Under the pieces are notes generated by a model. It did not search any database and had not been told where the DNA came from. It saw nothing but the letters and a program-made list of their open reading frames with translations. Position numbers and translations under genes: made by a program. This document shows positions 41,401 to 53,416 of a DNA stretch of 64,000 nt, piece after piece. This DNA is from Nipponacmea schrenckii (taxonomy: Eukaryota > Mollusca > Gastropoda > Lottiidae): NCBI GenBank assembly GCA_030562195.1, contig JAUJPP010000003.1, forward strand, positions 37,640,602-37,704,601, read 5' to 3'. The number at the start of each line of letters is the position of its first letter. Position 1 is the first letter of the stretch.

Positions 41401-44400
41401 TACTAGTTATATACTTTTTTTCTTATTATACCACTGTTAATATAAAACATTACTAATGTTTCTAGTTATATACTATTTCTTCTTATTATACCACTGTAAA
41501 TATAAAACATTACTAATGATACAAGTTATATACTATTTCTTCTTATTATACCACTGTAAATATAAAACATTACTAATGATACTAGTTATATACTATTTCT
41601 TCTCATTATACCACTGTAAATATAAAACATTACTAATTATACTAGTTATATAATATTTCTTCTTATTATACCACTGTAAATATAAAACATTACTAATGAT
41701 ACTAGTTATATACTATTTCTTCTTATTATACCACGTAAATATAAAACATTACTAATGTATACATAGTTATATACTATTTCTTCTTATTATACCACTGTAA
41801 ATATAAAACATTACTAATGATACTAGTTATATACTATTTCTTCTTATTATACCACTGTAAATATAAAACATTACTAATGATACAAGTTATATACTATTTC
41901 TTCTTACTATACCACTGTAAATATAAAACATTACTAATGATATAGTTATATACTATTTCTTCTTTTAATACCACTGTTAATATAAAACATTACTAATGAT
42001 ACAAGTTATATACTATTTCTTCTTATTATACCACTGTAAATAAAAAGATTACTAATGATACTAGTTATATACTATTTCTTCTTATTATACCACTGTAAAT
42101 ATAAAACATTACTAATGATACTAGTTATATATATTTCTTCTTATTATACCACTGTAAATATAAAACATTACTAATGATACTAGTTATATACTATTTCTTC
42201 TTATTATACCACTGTAAATATAAAACATTACTAATGATACTAGTTATATACTATTTCTTCTTATTATACCACTGTAAATATAAAACATTACTAATGATAC
42301 TAGTATATATACTATTTCTTCTTATTATACCACTGTAAATATAAAACATTACTAATGATACTAGTTATATACTATTTCTTCTTATTATACCACTGTAAAT
42401 ATAAAACATTACTAATGATACTAGTTATATAATATTTCTTCTTATTATACCACTGTAAATATAAAACATTACTAATGATACTAGTTATATACTATTTCTT
42501 CTTATTATACACTGTAAATAAAAACATTACTAATGATACTAGTTATATACTATTTCTTCTTATTATACCACTGTTAATATAAAACATTCTAATGTACTAG
42601 TTATATACTATTTCTTCTATTATACCACTGTAAATATAAAACATTACTAATTATACTAGTTATATACTATTTCTTCTTATAATACCACTGTAAATATAAA
42701 ACATTACTAATGATACTAGTTATATACTATTTCTTCTTATTATACCACTGTAAATATAAAACATTACTAATGTACTAGTTATATAACTATTTCTTCTTAT
42801 TATACTTACTGTAAATATAAAACATTCTAATGATACTAGTTATATACTATTTCTTCCTATTATACCACAGTAAATAAAAACATTACTAATGATATACTAG
42901 TTATATACTATTTCTTCTATAAATACCACTGTAAACTATAAAACATTACTAATGATACTAGTTATATACTATTTCTTCTTATTATACCACTGTAAATATA
43001 AAACATTGCTAATGATACAAGTTATTATAAGCTATTTGAATTTCTTACTATCACTGTAATTTAAAAATTACTAATATATAGTTATATACTATTCTCCTTT
43101 TTTATACCACTGTTAATAAAAATGTCTGAGTTACTAATGATAATATGTTATATACTATTTCCTTCTTAAAATAATACCACTGTAAATATAAAACATTACT
43201 AATGATACTAGTTATATACTATTTCTTCTTATTATACCACAGTAGATATAAAACATTACTAATGATACTAGTTATATACTATTTCTTCTTATTATACCAC
43301 TGTAAATATAAAACATTACTAATGATACTAGTTGTATAATATTTCTTCTTATTGTATCACTGTAAATATAAAACATTACTAATGATACTAGTTATATACT
43401 ATTTCTTCTTATTATACCACTGTAAATATAAAACATTACTAATGATACTAGTAATATACTATTTCTCCTTATTATACCACTTTAAATATAAATCAGTACA
43501 AGTTATATACTATTTCTTCTTATTATACCACTGTAAATATAAAACATTGCTAATTATACTAGTTATATACTACATGTATTTCTTCTTATAATACCACTGT
43601 AAATAATATAAAACATTACTAATGATACTAGTTATATACTATTTCTTCTTATTATACTACTGTAAATACAAAACATTACTAATGCTATAGTTATATACTA
43701 TTTCTTCTCATTATACTACTGTAAATATAAAACATTGCTAATGATACTAGTTATATACTATTTCTTCCTATTATACCACTGTTAATACAAAACATTACTA
43801 CTTATACTAGTTATATACTATTTCTTCTAATAATACCACTGTAAACATAAAACATTACTAATGATACTAGTTATATACTATTTCTTCTTATTATACCACT
43901 GTAAATATAAAACATTGCTAATGTTACTAGTTATATACTAAGCTCACCTTTGAATTTCTTTTGACTTTGACTGTAAACCCCAGTTTAATAAACATGATTT
44001 GAGCTTACTGCTCTTTACTCCATTTAAAACCTAAAACATAGAAAAAAATGTCTGAGTTACTGAAATAAGAAATATTTAATCATGAATTATCCAATTTCTA
44101 TAAAAGAAAGTCCCTAAAACTGTTAGAAAAAGCTCTAAGAACTGTTTATTGATTGGTTGAATATTTCAGATACCTAGATATTATAACATATAGCAATTTT
44201 CTAAGATCATGGAAGGTGCATAAAGATTGACTTTAAGAAGAATTTTTGAACAGATTGAGCATGGTGAATTTTAAATAATATATTACATATATATTACTCT
44301 ATTTAATACTTTGTACCTTTTGGTGTATTCTATTTAACAATCGAGGTACTGTAGGGAAAATGGTTGGTCTTAATGCTTGTAAATCATCTGTTAATAGTTT

Positions 44401-47400
44401 GATATCACCTTGAAAAAAACCTGTTTGAGCCCCATTCATGAACAATAACAACTGAAATGGAAGACATTATAAATTTTATTTAACAGATTTTTATTTAATA
44501 CTGTAGTATAAGACAAACACAGACAATTTCAAAATCTCAAACATAATTTGTTGGAAATGACTATGTAGACAGAGCATATAATTATAACAAAACTCAGGAA
44601 AATAATATTTCTGTATCAGAATATTTTTCTCCAATTGATTAATCTATGGCAAATCTATTGCTCGGTGACGCTAAAAGAATAATTAAAAATAAATTACCAA
44701 ATAATCAAGTTCGGTCAATGAGGAACAAAACACTAAGGCCAATTAATTTATTTCAGTAAGGGATTACCAGAAAGAGATTCTGTGCTATTAATAATTAATT
44801 TAAATTTATTTATATGAAACATTATATGGACTATAACTCAAATACAAAATCAAACAAATATCACAATAATGGCCCCTACCTGCATTCCTCTTTCAAACAT
44901 ATGAGCTAATGGAAGATAGGATAGATGAACATCATTTGGTGTAATTTCAAAATTTGACTGAAATACAAAAATAATTTCGGACTCATCATATAAACAAATT
45001 CTTCAGTTCTTTTAATAGAAATTCAGGTAAACTAGATCAACTTATTTTACTGAAATTCTCTTAAGTCATCACTGGTAGGAAACAAACAATAAAAAGGTAG
45101 CTTGGCAATAAAACTATATATCTAATACAGATATGACCATTACCTTGACATGGGCATTTATAGCTGATATATTGGAGACTAAATTTTTATGTGTTAACAT
45201 AACGCCTTTAGGATCACCTGAAATAACAGCGTATAACTATATCAAATATCTGTCACTATTTTATTATTGATAATATAATATACTTTGAAAAAATACAGCA
45301 TACAACGTTTTTTTAAGTACTGTCATTTAGTTGATCAATAAATTAAGACATAAGATAAAACCTTGGCACATGAATAATCTAATATTTATCATGTTCACAA
45401 CCCAAATTTTTATAAGAGAAGGATTTCTGATAACCATAGGTTTATTACAACAATAAATATACAACAGCTCAAATTGGCATTATAGACTGGCTACAAATAA
45501 CTAAAGCTTTCCTTTACAGGTAGGTATTTGTATAAAGATATTGTATAATTTCAATTTTATTCTAGTTTTGAACTTATTGCTGTTTAAACATTCAACAAGA
45601 TTCTATCACAAATATAACATGCTGAAACTTATAGCTCAAACTAAAATATAAATGTTTTCAGAATATTAACCTATCAATCAATATGACCTACTTGGCTTCT
45701 TTACTATTGATTATCAGATTATTTTTCTTGAATAAAAAGGAAATCAATGTAAAAATATACTTATATAAATAGTATGTTACCTGTAGTACCACTAGTATAA
45801 CATATAGTAGCTAAATCATCAGGTTTAGGTAACTATAATAAAATATAACAAATGTTGCTCAGTTGCAATAGGCTACATTATGTTCAAGTTCCATATTCTA
45901 ATACAATGAAGTACTAGATTTACCCTAAACAAATGATGTTATCATCTTCTGCATAAAAAACTGATTGAAATTAAAGCAAGGATCTATAGCTTGAGATAAA
46001 CTAAATATTGCATAGTTTTAGTGTCTCTCAACTTCTAGATCAGAATCTACAGAAAACTCAAATAAAATCCAAGTTCAAACTTCAGATTAAGTTACAAATA
46101 GAAACTTACCACTGGCTTAACAGGATGGGATTTACCATTTTTCTGAAATAAAGGCTTGCTTTCAAACATCTTTACATTATACATAATTATCATGTTCCTA
46201 GCATAATACATGAAATAGAAAAATTGCCTTCAAGTCATAATAAGCTTTGTGAGAATCCATTGAATATTTTTGACTTGGAACAAATGTAGTTCTAAATCCT
46301 GATTTACCTGTATATCTGTAAATTGATGTAGGTGTATGTCACCTTGTTTAGCCAGTTCTTTTATCTTTTCTGTAATTTTTTCTATCATTATTATGTTTTT
46401 CAGACATTTTATATTCTTGGTATCTTGTAATATTAATTCTGCTTTACTACATTTTTCACATACTAATGTCGTAATGTTGGCTACAAAAAAAAATGAAAAG
46501 ATAATTAAAATTTTTGTACACATTGCTTTTGTTACAGTAATAACAAATCATGATATTTAAATTGATACATATATATATTGACAAGCTGATGAACCTAATG
46601 TATCATATAATAAATATAAGTTACTATGATTGAATCAACAAGCTGATGAACCTAATGTGTCATATTATATGTATAATTTACTATGATTGATGATATATTG
46701 ACAAGCTGATGAACCTAATGTATCATATCATAAATATAAGTTACTATGATTGAATTGACAAGCTGATGAACGTAATATATCATATAATAAATATAAGTTA
46801 CTATGATTGAATCGACAAGCTTATGAACCTAATGTATCATATAATAAATAAAAGTTACTATGATTGAATCGACAAGTTGATGAACCTAATGTATCATATA
46901 ACAAATATAAGTTACTATGATTGATGACAAATTGACAAGCTGATGAACCAAATGTATCATATTATATATATAAGTTACTATGATTAATGATATATTGACA
47001 AGCTGATGAACCTTATGTATCACATCATAAATATAAGTTACTATGATTGATGACATATTGACAAGCTGATGAACCTCATGTATCATATTATATATATAAG
47101 TGCATGTAACTATGATTGATGATATATTGACAAGCTGATGAACCTAATGTATCATATCATAAAAATAAGTTACTATGATTGAATTGACAAGCTGATGAAC
47201 CTAATGTATCATACATATAAGTTGCTATGATTGATGATATATTGACAAGCTGATGAACCTAATGTTTTATAGAAAAAATAAACCTATGATTGATGATACA
47301 TTGACAATCTGATGAACCTAATGTATCATGTAATAAATATAACTTACTATGATTGATGATATATTGACAAGCTGTAGAACCTAATGTAACTTACAATGAA

Positions 47401-49959
47401 TGATGATATATTGATAATCTGATGAACCTAATGTATCATATAATAAATATAACTTACTATGATTTATGACATATTGACAAGCTGATGAACCCAGTGTATC
47501 ATATAATAGATAAACTTACTATGATTGATGATATATTGATAATCTGATTAACCTAATGTATCATGTAATAAATATAACTTACTATGATTGATGATATATT
47601 GATAATCTGATGAACCTAATGTATCATGTAATAAATATAACTTACTATGATTGATGACATATTGAAAAGCTGATGAACCTTATGTATCATGTAATAAATA
47701 TAACTTACTTTGATTGATGATACATGTATATTGATAATCTGATGAACCTAATGTATCATGTAATAAATATAACTTACTTTGATTGATGATACATGTATAT
47801 TGATAATCTGATGAACCTTATGTATCATGTAATAAATATAACTTACTATGATTGATGACATATTGAAAAGCTGATGAACCTTATGTATCATATAATTAAT
47901 ATAACTTTCTATGATAGATGACATATTGATAAGTTGATAAATCTAATGTATCATAATATAATAAATAAAACTTACTATGATTGATGAAATATTGGCAAGC
48001 TGATGAACCTAATGTATCATGTAATAAATATAACTTACTTTGATTGATGATATATTGATAATCTGATGAACCTAATGTATCATGTAATAAATATAACTTA
48101 CTTTGATTGATGATATATTGATAATCTGATGAACCTAATGTATCATGTAATAAATATAACTTACTATGATTGATGACATATTGAAAAGCTGATGAACCTA
48201 ATGTATCATATAATAAATATAACTTACTATGATGGATGACATATTGATAAGATGATGAACCTACTGTATCATGTAATAAATAAAACTTACTATGATTGAT
48301 GACATATTGAAAAGCTGATGAACCTTATGTGTCATATAATAAATAAAACTTACTATGATTGATGCTACGTGTTATATAATAAGTATAACATACAATCTGA
48401 TGTACCTAATATTATGTTATATGTTATATAATAAATAAAACTTACTATGATTGATAATATAATGACAAGCTGTGGAGCCCAATGTATCATATAATGGGAC
48501 AGTGACCAATGAATATATATTGCATCCTTGTTCTGTTACAGTCCACTAAAATGATACAATAGTAAAAATTGTTGAAAAATTCACTAATTACGTATTTCGA
48601 CTTTGGCGAAAACGTATTGTAATCGTTCGGATTATTTTATTTTATTTTTTTTTTTTTTGTAATTCTTGGATGAGTTTGCAGACAAACTGGTCAAAGGTGC
48701 AGAAATTCTAAATCTACAGTTGATCTTAGAATGATTTCAATTATCAAATAAAGCAAAACCGGAAGTTCTATCTCTGACAGGAAGTGAGAACCGGAATTTC
48801 AGGTTTTTTTGCTTTAGCAAGTTTATTTTCAGTTTGATTTTGACCGGATTTTCAGATTTGAAAACTTCAATGTATTTGTCAACTAACAATTATAGGTTTT
48901 ATGCAATTAGGTTAAATATTTTACCCACGATTTGCAATTCAATATTCAAGGGTCATCGGCAAAAATTTTAGATCGTGATTTCTCCTTTAATATAAATGGT
49001 AAAATTTTGAAACTTTACCAGTTGATAGGCGATATGATTATAATTTTTGAAAAAATGTGAAAAAAAAAATTCCACTTCCGGTTTAGCCTCAAATGACGTA
49101 ATTACGTAACTTCCGGTCTATAACTGCTAGGTGAAAAGTGAAAACTGTTTTATAAATAACTTGTCAATAGTAATTGATTTGACCTAAATAATTAGGTCAA
49201 GCTGCCATATCGGCCGCCATTTTGAATTTTCGTTACAATTCTTAAATCCGAAATTCAGACACTACTGATAGACCGATTTTGATGAAATTTAGCACATAGA
49301 TACAATGGATCATTATCTACCTTTTCTTGGAGACCGATTTTCAAATTTCGTATTTTCTTTCGAATTATTTAAATTTCGATTTTTTCAAAATTAGGTCACT
49401 TTAACGGGTACGGAAGGTGTGACCCACTTAATCTATGACCTTGAAAATTAGGTCAAATAATATTCAATATATTGTCTACGAGTAGATATTTTTTAATTTG
49501 GCTTACTTAAAAAAATCATAGAGATAAGTGTACTTAAATAAAGCAAAAATTGATAATTTTCATATTTTCGCCATCATTAACCGTTACGGAAGGTGTGACC
49601 TAATTATTTTATGACTTTGAAAACTAGGTCAAATGATATTCAATATATTGTCTAGATGTAGGTAATTGCAAATTTAGCCTACATAATATTTTAAGGCTCT
49701 CGAAATACGTTCATAATTGTAAGCAATTCTAATTTTTTAAGCTATTATTGTGTCAAAACAGATTTACATTCAAACTTTGTAAGCCAACAATATGAAACAT
49801 TATGATTTCAAGAACTTATAAAACTCAATTGTCTCAAATTATTTATAAAACTATTACCTCTATTCTGTTAGAACTATATATACCAATAAAAGTCTCTTGA
49901 CCAGGTTTTAACCCTAGATTAATTAACCCTGCACCAATATTCAATGCCTGTTCATATAC
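35452..49959 (-). CDS. ACSL: Long-chain acyl-CoA synthetase ACSL-B, 5' exons not found
   Basis: Eighteen exons in phase: 49959-49858, 48545-48446, 46480-46308, 46142-46110, 45832-45781, 45217-45144, 44957-44880, 44451-44317, 44030-43948, 40174-40024, 39761-39689, 39397-39309, 38984-38868, 37540-37487, 37000-36911, 36660-36574, 36384-36313, 35592-35452 (TGA). They match ACSL-A exons 4-20, with A's exon 11 split in two. The model codes for 567 aa with no stop or frameshift. Key motifs are intact: PLYDTLG, YTSGTTGDPKG, EGYGQTEAT, GWVHTGD, IDRKKNIFKL. The homologue of A exon 18 is shorter and carries a run of seven Asn. No match to exons 1-3 (membrane anchor and N-terminal segment) was seen on the minus strand from 49960 to about 54000. 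Either the gene is 5'-truncated, or its start was moved by an inversion (see ACSL-C). It stands in tandem with ACSL-A. Confidence 0.9.
35866..36120 (-). mobile_element. Short dispersed element, copy 2 (GCGCGCGCAATTTGA type)
   Basis: Reverse-complement relative of 53104-53416. Shared landmarks are GCGCGCGCAATTTGA, the ATGATTGAAC region, TAGTTTTTCTGACTC and CAAGTTTCGGACTAAT. It lies in the last ACSL-B intron. It has no coding capacity; the class is unknown. Confidence 0.75.
37169..37317. repeat. Imperfect foldback element in ACSL-B intron
   Basis: Arms at about 37169-37221 and 37265-37317 pair with a few mismatches (GTTTTATGGAATAACAA against TTGTTATTCCATAAAAC at the outer ends). The loop is about 43 bp. 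The inner part of arm 2 reads TTGAAACATCGCAGAATAAA, resembling the 18153-18333 hairpin. Confidence 0.8.
37925..38640. repeat. Degenerate short-unit repeat in ACSL-B intron
   Basis: Loose repeats of ATGATACATATCATATCTC with period near 22-26, in the intron between ACSL-B exons 38984-38868 and 37540-37487. No splice-site sequence is included. Confidence 0.8.
40150..43947 (-). repeat. Minisatellite straddling an ACSL-B 3' splice site
   Basis: About 63 copies of a 60-bp unit fill the whole intron between exons 44030-43948 and 40174-40024. On the minus strand each unit has the intron end ATATTTACAG, then 24 bases of exon start (TGGTATAATAAGAAGAAATA, coding GIIRRNS), then ATATAACTAGTATCATTAG. Only the copy at the real exon (acceptor 40176-40175) continues in frame. 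In every other copy the exon piece meets TAA eight codons in. Copies between about 42480 and 43150 have many small indels. Confidence 0.95.
46560..48495 (-). repeat. Minisatellite straddling an ACSL-B 5' splice site
   Basis: About 30 copies of a 60-64-bp unit follow exon 48545-48446. On the minus strand a unit reads as the exon end (TTATATGATACATTAGGTTC onward, coding LYDTLGSSACQYIINH), then GTAAGT or GTAAGTTA, then an AT-rich intron edge. The intron up to the next exon (46480) is almost entirely array. The unit is the same as in the ACSL-C array at 62137-63545. Confidence 0.93.
49260..49670. repeat. Duplicated dispersed repeat in ACSL-B intron
   Basis: Two copies, at about 49406-49485 and 49582-49662, share ACGGAAGGTGTGACC and AATATTCAATATATTGTCTA with spacing near 176. 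The upstream part (GACCGATTTTGATGAAATTT) looks like a dispersed animal repeat. No coding content. Confidence 0.65.
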
Positions 49960-50289
49960 CTGTAAATTAAAAATATTTTAATTCTTAATCTTACCCAGGT
50001 TCAAATAAATCTTTTCAGACATGAACATTTTAGTGAATTAAGATATTGAACTGGTTTAGAAAGCAATAAAACAAACAACCTTTGATAATTACAAATTTTG
50101 ATAGATTTCTATCTATTCTAAATGTCAGTTACAATTTTTACCAGTTATATACGCTCACTTTTTTAACAAAAACTTGATGTTACAGTAACAATAACCAGAA
50201 TGAAATATTCAACATTCAAGCATACACTTCTTTTCTGGGGTGATAAATGTACAATATTATATTTGCTAAATTTTTCAAACCATGTACCT

Positions 50290-51075
50290 TTTAACAATAT
50301 GCAATAACTCATTAAATATTTTTCGGTATTTTTGGTTTCAATAGGGTTCATCCTTGAGTGATAATAAACAATTTCACTAAGTTTCTTCAAAATCAGTAAA
50401 GAATTGTGCCTTGTACAGTGTTTGCGAGCCAAAAATCAAATGCATTTTCAAGAACAAGGGCAATAATTCATATTTAATATATTTCGATATTCTTAATTTT
50501 CATTTTGGAACAGATAACAAATACTCATGCCAAGTTTCATCAAAGTCCATCGAGACTTTTGCTTTCTAGAGTGTTTACGAAGTAAAAATTTAACGCGTTT
50601 TCAAGTACAAGGGCAATAACTCGTACTTAATATTTTATGATTTCACAGATTATCAATAGGGTTCATCCTTGGGTGATAACAAATGCTCATACCAAGTTTC
50701 ATCAAAATCCATCAAGAAGTGTGCTTTCTGCGCTAAAATTGAATGCTTTTCCAAGAACAAGGGGAATAACTCATATTTAATATTTTTCGATTTCACTGAT
50801 TTTCAATAGGGTTCATACTTGGCTTATAATACACTCAGACACCAAGTATCATCAAAATTGGTCAAGAAATGCACATTGTAGAGTGTTTACAAGCATTTCA
50901 AGAACAAGGGCAATCTAAATATTTTTTCGATTTCGCTGATTTCCAATAGGGTGAATTGGTGATTACGTACACTAACACAAAGTTACATTAGAATCCGTCA
51001 AGAATTCTGCATTATAGTGTTTACAAACATTTGTTGACGTTTGGACCGACAGACGGAGCAGCATGGGTGACCACA
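50290..51075. repeat. Diverged tandem array, about 140-165 bp unit
   Basis: Four to five diverged copies share AATAGGGTTCATCCTTG, CCAAGTTTCATCAAAATCC and AGAACAAGGGCAATAACTCA. The array ends in GACCGACAGACGGAGCAGC. It is upstream of the first ACSL-B exon found. Probably a dispersed element with internal repeats. Confidence 0.75.
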
Positions 51076-52599
51076 AAATAACTCCACATTTAATGTGGGC
51101 ATATATGTTCAATGAGGACCACGACCTACTTCCATAATTCACATTGTGTATGAAGATAGTAAAGATTGAGACATTTCACTGATAACATTGTTTCCTCTGT
51201 GATTCCTATTATTTATTAAAGACTTGTGACTTTTGACCTATAGGTCAGCTATATGACTACAAAAAAACTGTATATTATTTAACATTAGAATATTTTCATA
51301 TAACTTTTAGAATCATTATCATTCTTGTCAATTTCAAAGATCATAGCATAGGCCTCCTGTAGAATTGCACAAATATGCACAATAACCTACTTCTGCGAAC
51401 ATTTCCTGATATTCACATGGTGGCATTTCCCATGTTATTTTCAACGTTACCAATTCAATCGTCAATAAATGGTCTCCTTATAATAAACTGCTGAATTGTG
51501 CATGGTCGAGTGAACATCTCATATTGATATGCATAGCCTTCATCGTGCAAAAACAAGTTATACTTTATGACAGTACAAATGGAATAGGTAGAAATAAAGC
51601 ATCAAGATCAAGTAATAGGCCTACTTTCGAATGACAACTATTATATTCTAAGTTTAATTTTACTCACTTCTTTTAGTCCAGAACTATATATTTATATTGA
51701 TGTAAACTCAAGCGAAAACCAACTCCGTCTACTGATGTCGATAACAAACAGATCACATGACATGATGGGGGCGTGGCAGATCTTGTGTCAAATTAAATTA
51801 CTTTTTAAGTCAGTATATTCATGATGCATTAAATGTTTTAGGAAGTTCACTCTAGAAAAAGCTTTCCGGGCACATTGTAAATATATTATGGAATTCACTC
51901 CTTCCATATTCTGCTTATCTACAGATGATAGTTGCCTCCGACATTTTCATTTTTTTTTTTTTACATTTTACCAATAAATTTATATTCCAAATAAAATTAT
52001 CAAAGTATCAAAGATTTTCGATTAGTCTGTTTGCGGTGCCATAGAAATGGCTTTATGGTTTTGCGAGTTTGCATGGGAAATAAAAACATTCAGAAATACC
52101 CAAATATATGCAACGGCCTATGCTTTCTTAATTCCAATTATATGATTTTATTACAACACTCACTCTATATAGTCTTTCAAATGTGAAGCATATAGGATTG
52201 TAAGAAGGGGACTCACAGCAACAGGCTTTGAGGGGCACTCAATAAGAAGAAATTTGTTCGCCACTGTAGGCCTAATAAAGCTTGAATATTGTCGTATTCT
52301 AGATGTCAAGCTACAAATGTTCAATAGGCAGAACGGAGGTCAGCATACAGTTTAGATAAACATTGTTTTGATCTGGTTTATTTATTATGTAGACTAGTGT
52401 TAACCATTTATTGTAATTTAGATAAAAGATAAAGTAGATCAAGTATATAAAACTGATTGTCTTACAGCTCAGTGCTCACTGCATCACTTTTTATTTGTGT
52501 TATTTCATACTTTATTTGCGTATGTTGTTACTAAAGTAAGGTATTCTAAATTGTAAAAAAGCTCATGATGATTAGTGGGAATTTTGACTAGTGCTATAT
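51076..52599. other. Intergenic, no ACSL-B 5' exons seen
   Basis: Searched on the minus strand for homologues of ACSL exons 1-3 (the CLGxR ... YxWxSYxQ exon and the membrane-anchor exon); none was recognised. A minus-strand donor GAA/GTGAGTAAA at about 51665 is the only splice-like site noted. Confidence 0.4.
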
Positions 52600-52695
52600 T
52601 TAAATACCAGTAGTTCTGGGTCATTGTAATTTAGACTAGCTGCATGCTACATTTTGGTATTAGTACTTCAGTTGTCCTACAACATTGTAATTATG

Positions 52696-53063
52696 GGAGC
52701 CGCGGTGGCTCAGTGGGTTAGACGCTTGCTCGCTAACCTGACGGTCCAGGGTTCAATTCCGGCAAAAGTCGAGATGAACTTTCGGATTTTTCAGCCCGGT
52801 TTCCCCTTGTCAGTGATGCAGTTCGGAAGAACTGACATGGAAAAAGCGTCTAGTCGTTCGTTCGGATGGAACAATAAACCGAGACCCCGTGTGCTACGAT
52901 TGTGCACGTTAAAGATCCCTCGACAGTTGGAAATCGCAAAAAGAGTAGGCTAATGCCGCTGTCCTGGCAAAATTTCCCTCATTGTAGCCTACATGGCGTT
53001 GCCCGTCTTCATTAAGGTGCAGAATAGTAGGACGTAAAACTCCATTCATTTCATTTCATTTAT
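52696..53063 (+). mobile_element. tRNA-derived SINE with 13-bp target duplication
   Basis: The head is tRNA-like, with an A-box (TGGCTCAGTGGG) and B-box (GGTTCAATTCC) at normal spacing. The body includes CCTTGTCAGTGATGC and GACATGGAAAAAG, and the tail is CATTTCATTTCATTTAT. CATTGTAATTATG flanks it exactly on both sides (52683-52695 and 53064-53076). A diverged minus copy is at 28175-28497. The 99-codon open frame through it is not a gene. Confidence 0.9.
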
Positions 53064-53103
53064 CATTGTAATTATGACTATCTGTAACCTATATTTCAAT
53101 AGT

Positions 53104-53416
53104 CCGAAACTTGCTGACTCTATTACCAACTGATAGCTATAATTCGGACACATATGGCGGTGGGAGTCAGAAAAACTAAGCCACAAAATTGGGAAATTTC
53201 CACAGCTTCGTGGATGAGGGTTTTAAATGTATTTCAATACCTCAAATCCACTCAACCTCGATACATTTGGAAAGATGGATGTATTTTTTGTTCAATCATA
53301 TCATCATTATTCCCCTTCATCATTCACGTCACTAATCCTGGGGTTGCGTCAAAATTTTTTTCAAGAATTAAATCGCTCAGTCTCAAATTGCGCGCGCATC
53401 AGAAATATCGACGTTA
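53104..53416 (+). mobile_element. Short dispersed element, copy 1
   Basis: About 313 bp between near-identical flanks ATATTTCAATAGT (53091-53103) and ATATTTCAACAGT (53417-53429). It shares CCGAAACTTGCT, GTCAGAAAAACTAA, TCAATCATA and CAAATTGCGCGCGCAT with 35866-36120 in the opposite orientation. The flanks might also be two units of the host tandem array. Confidence 0.75.

Noticed and set aside
41456..43591. Open frames reading LLYHCKYKTLL repeats
   Set aside because: They are the 60-bp acceptor array of ACSL-B read on the wrong strand.
46886..47086. Open frame reading MIHEVHQLVN repeats
   Set aside because: It is the ACSL-B donor array read out of the exon frame.
40150..48495. Possible CRISPR arrays
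   Set aside because: Units are contiguous with no unique spacers, no cas genes are present, and the setting is an animal gene intron.
52690..52765. A functional tRNA gene
   Set aside because: The A and B boxes are those of a SINE head. It continues into a SINE body with target duplication, and I could not fold a full cloverleaf with confidence.
52654..52953. 99-codon open frame
   Set aside because: It runs through a tRNA-derived SINE with A and B boxes and a target duplication.
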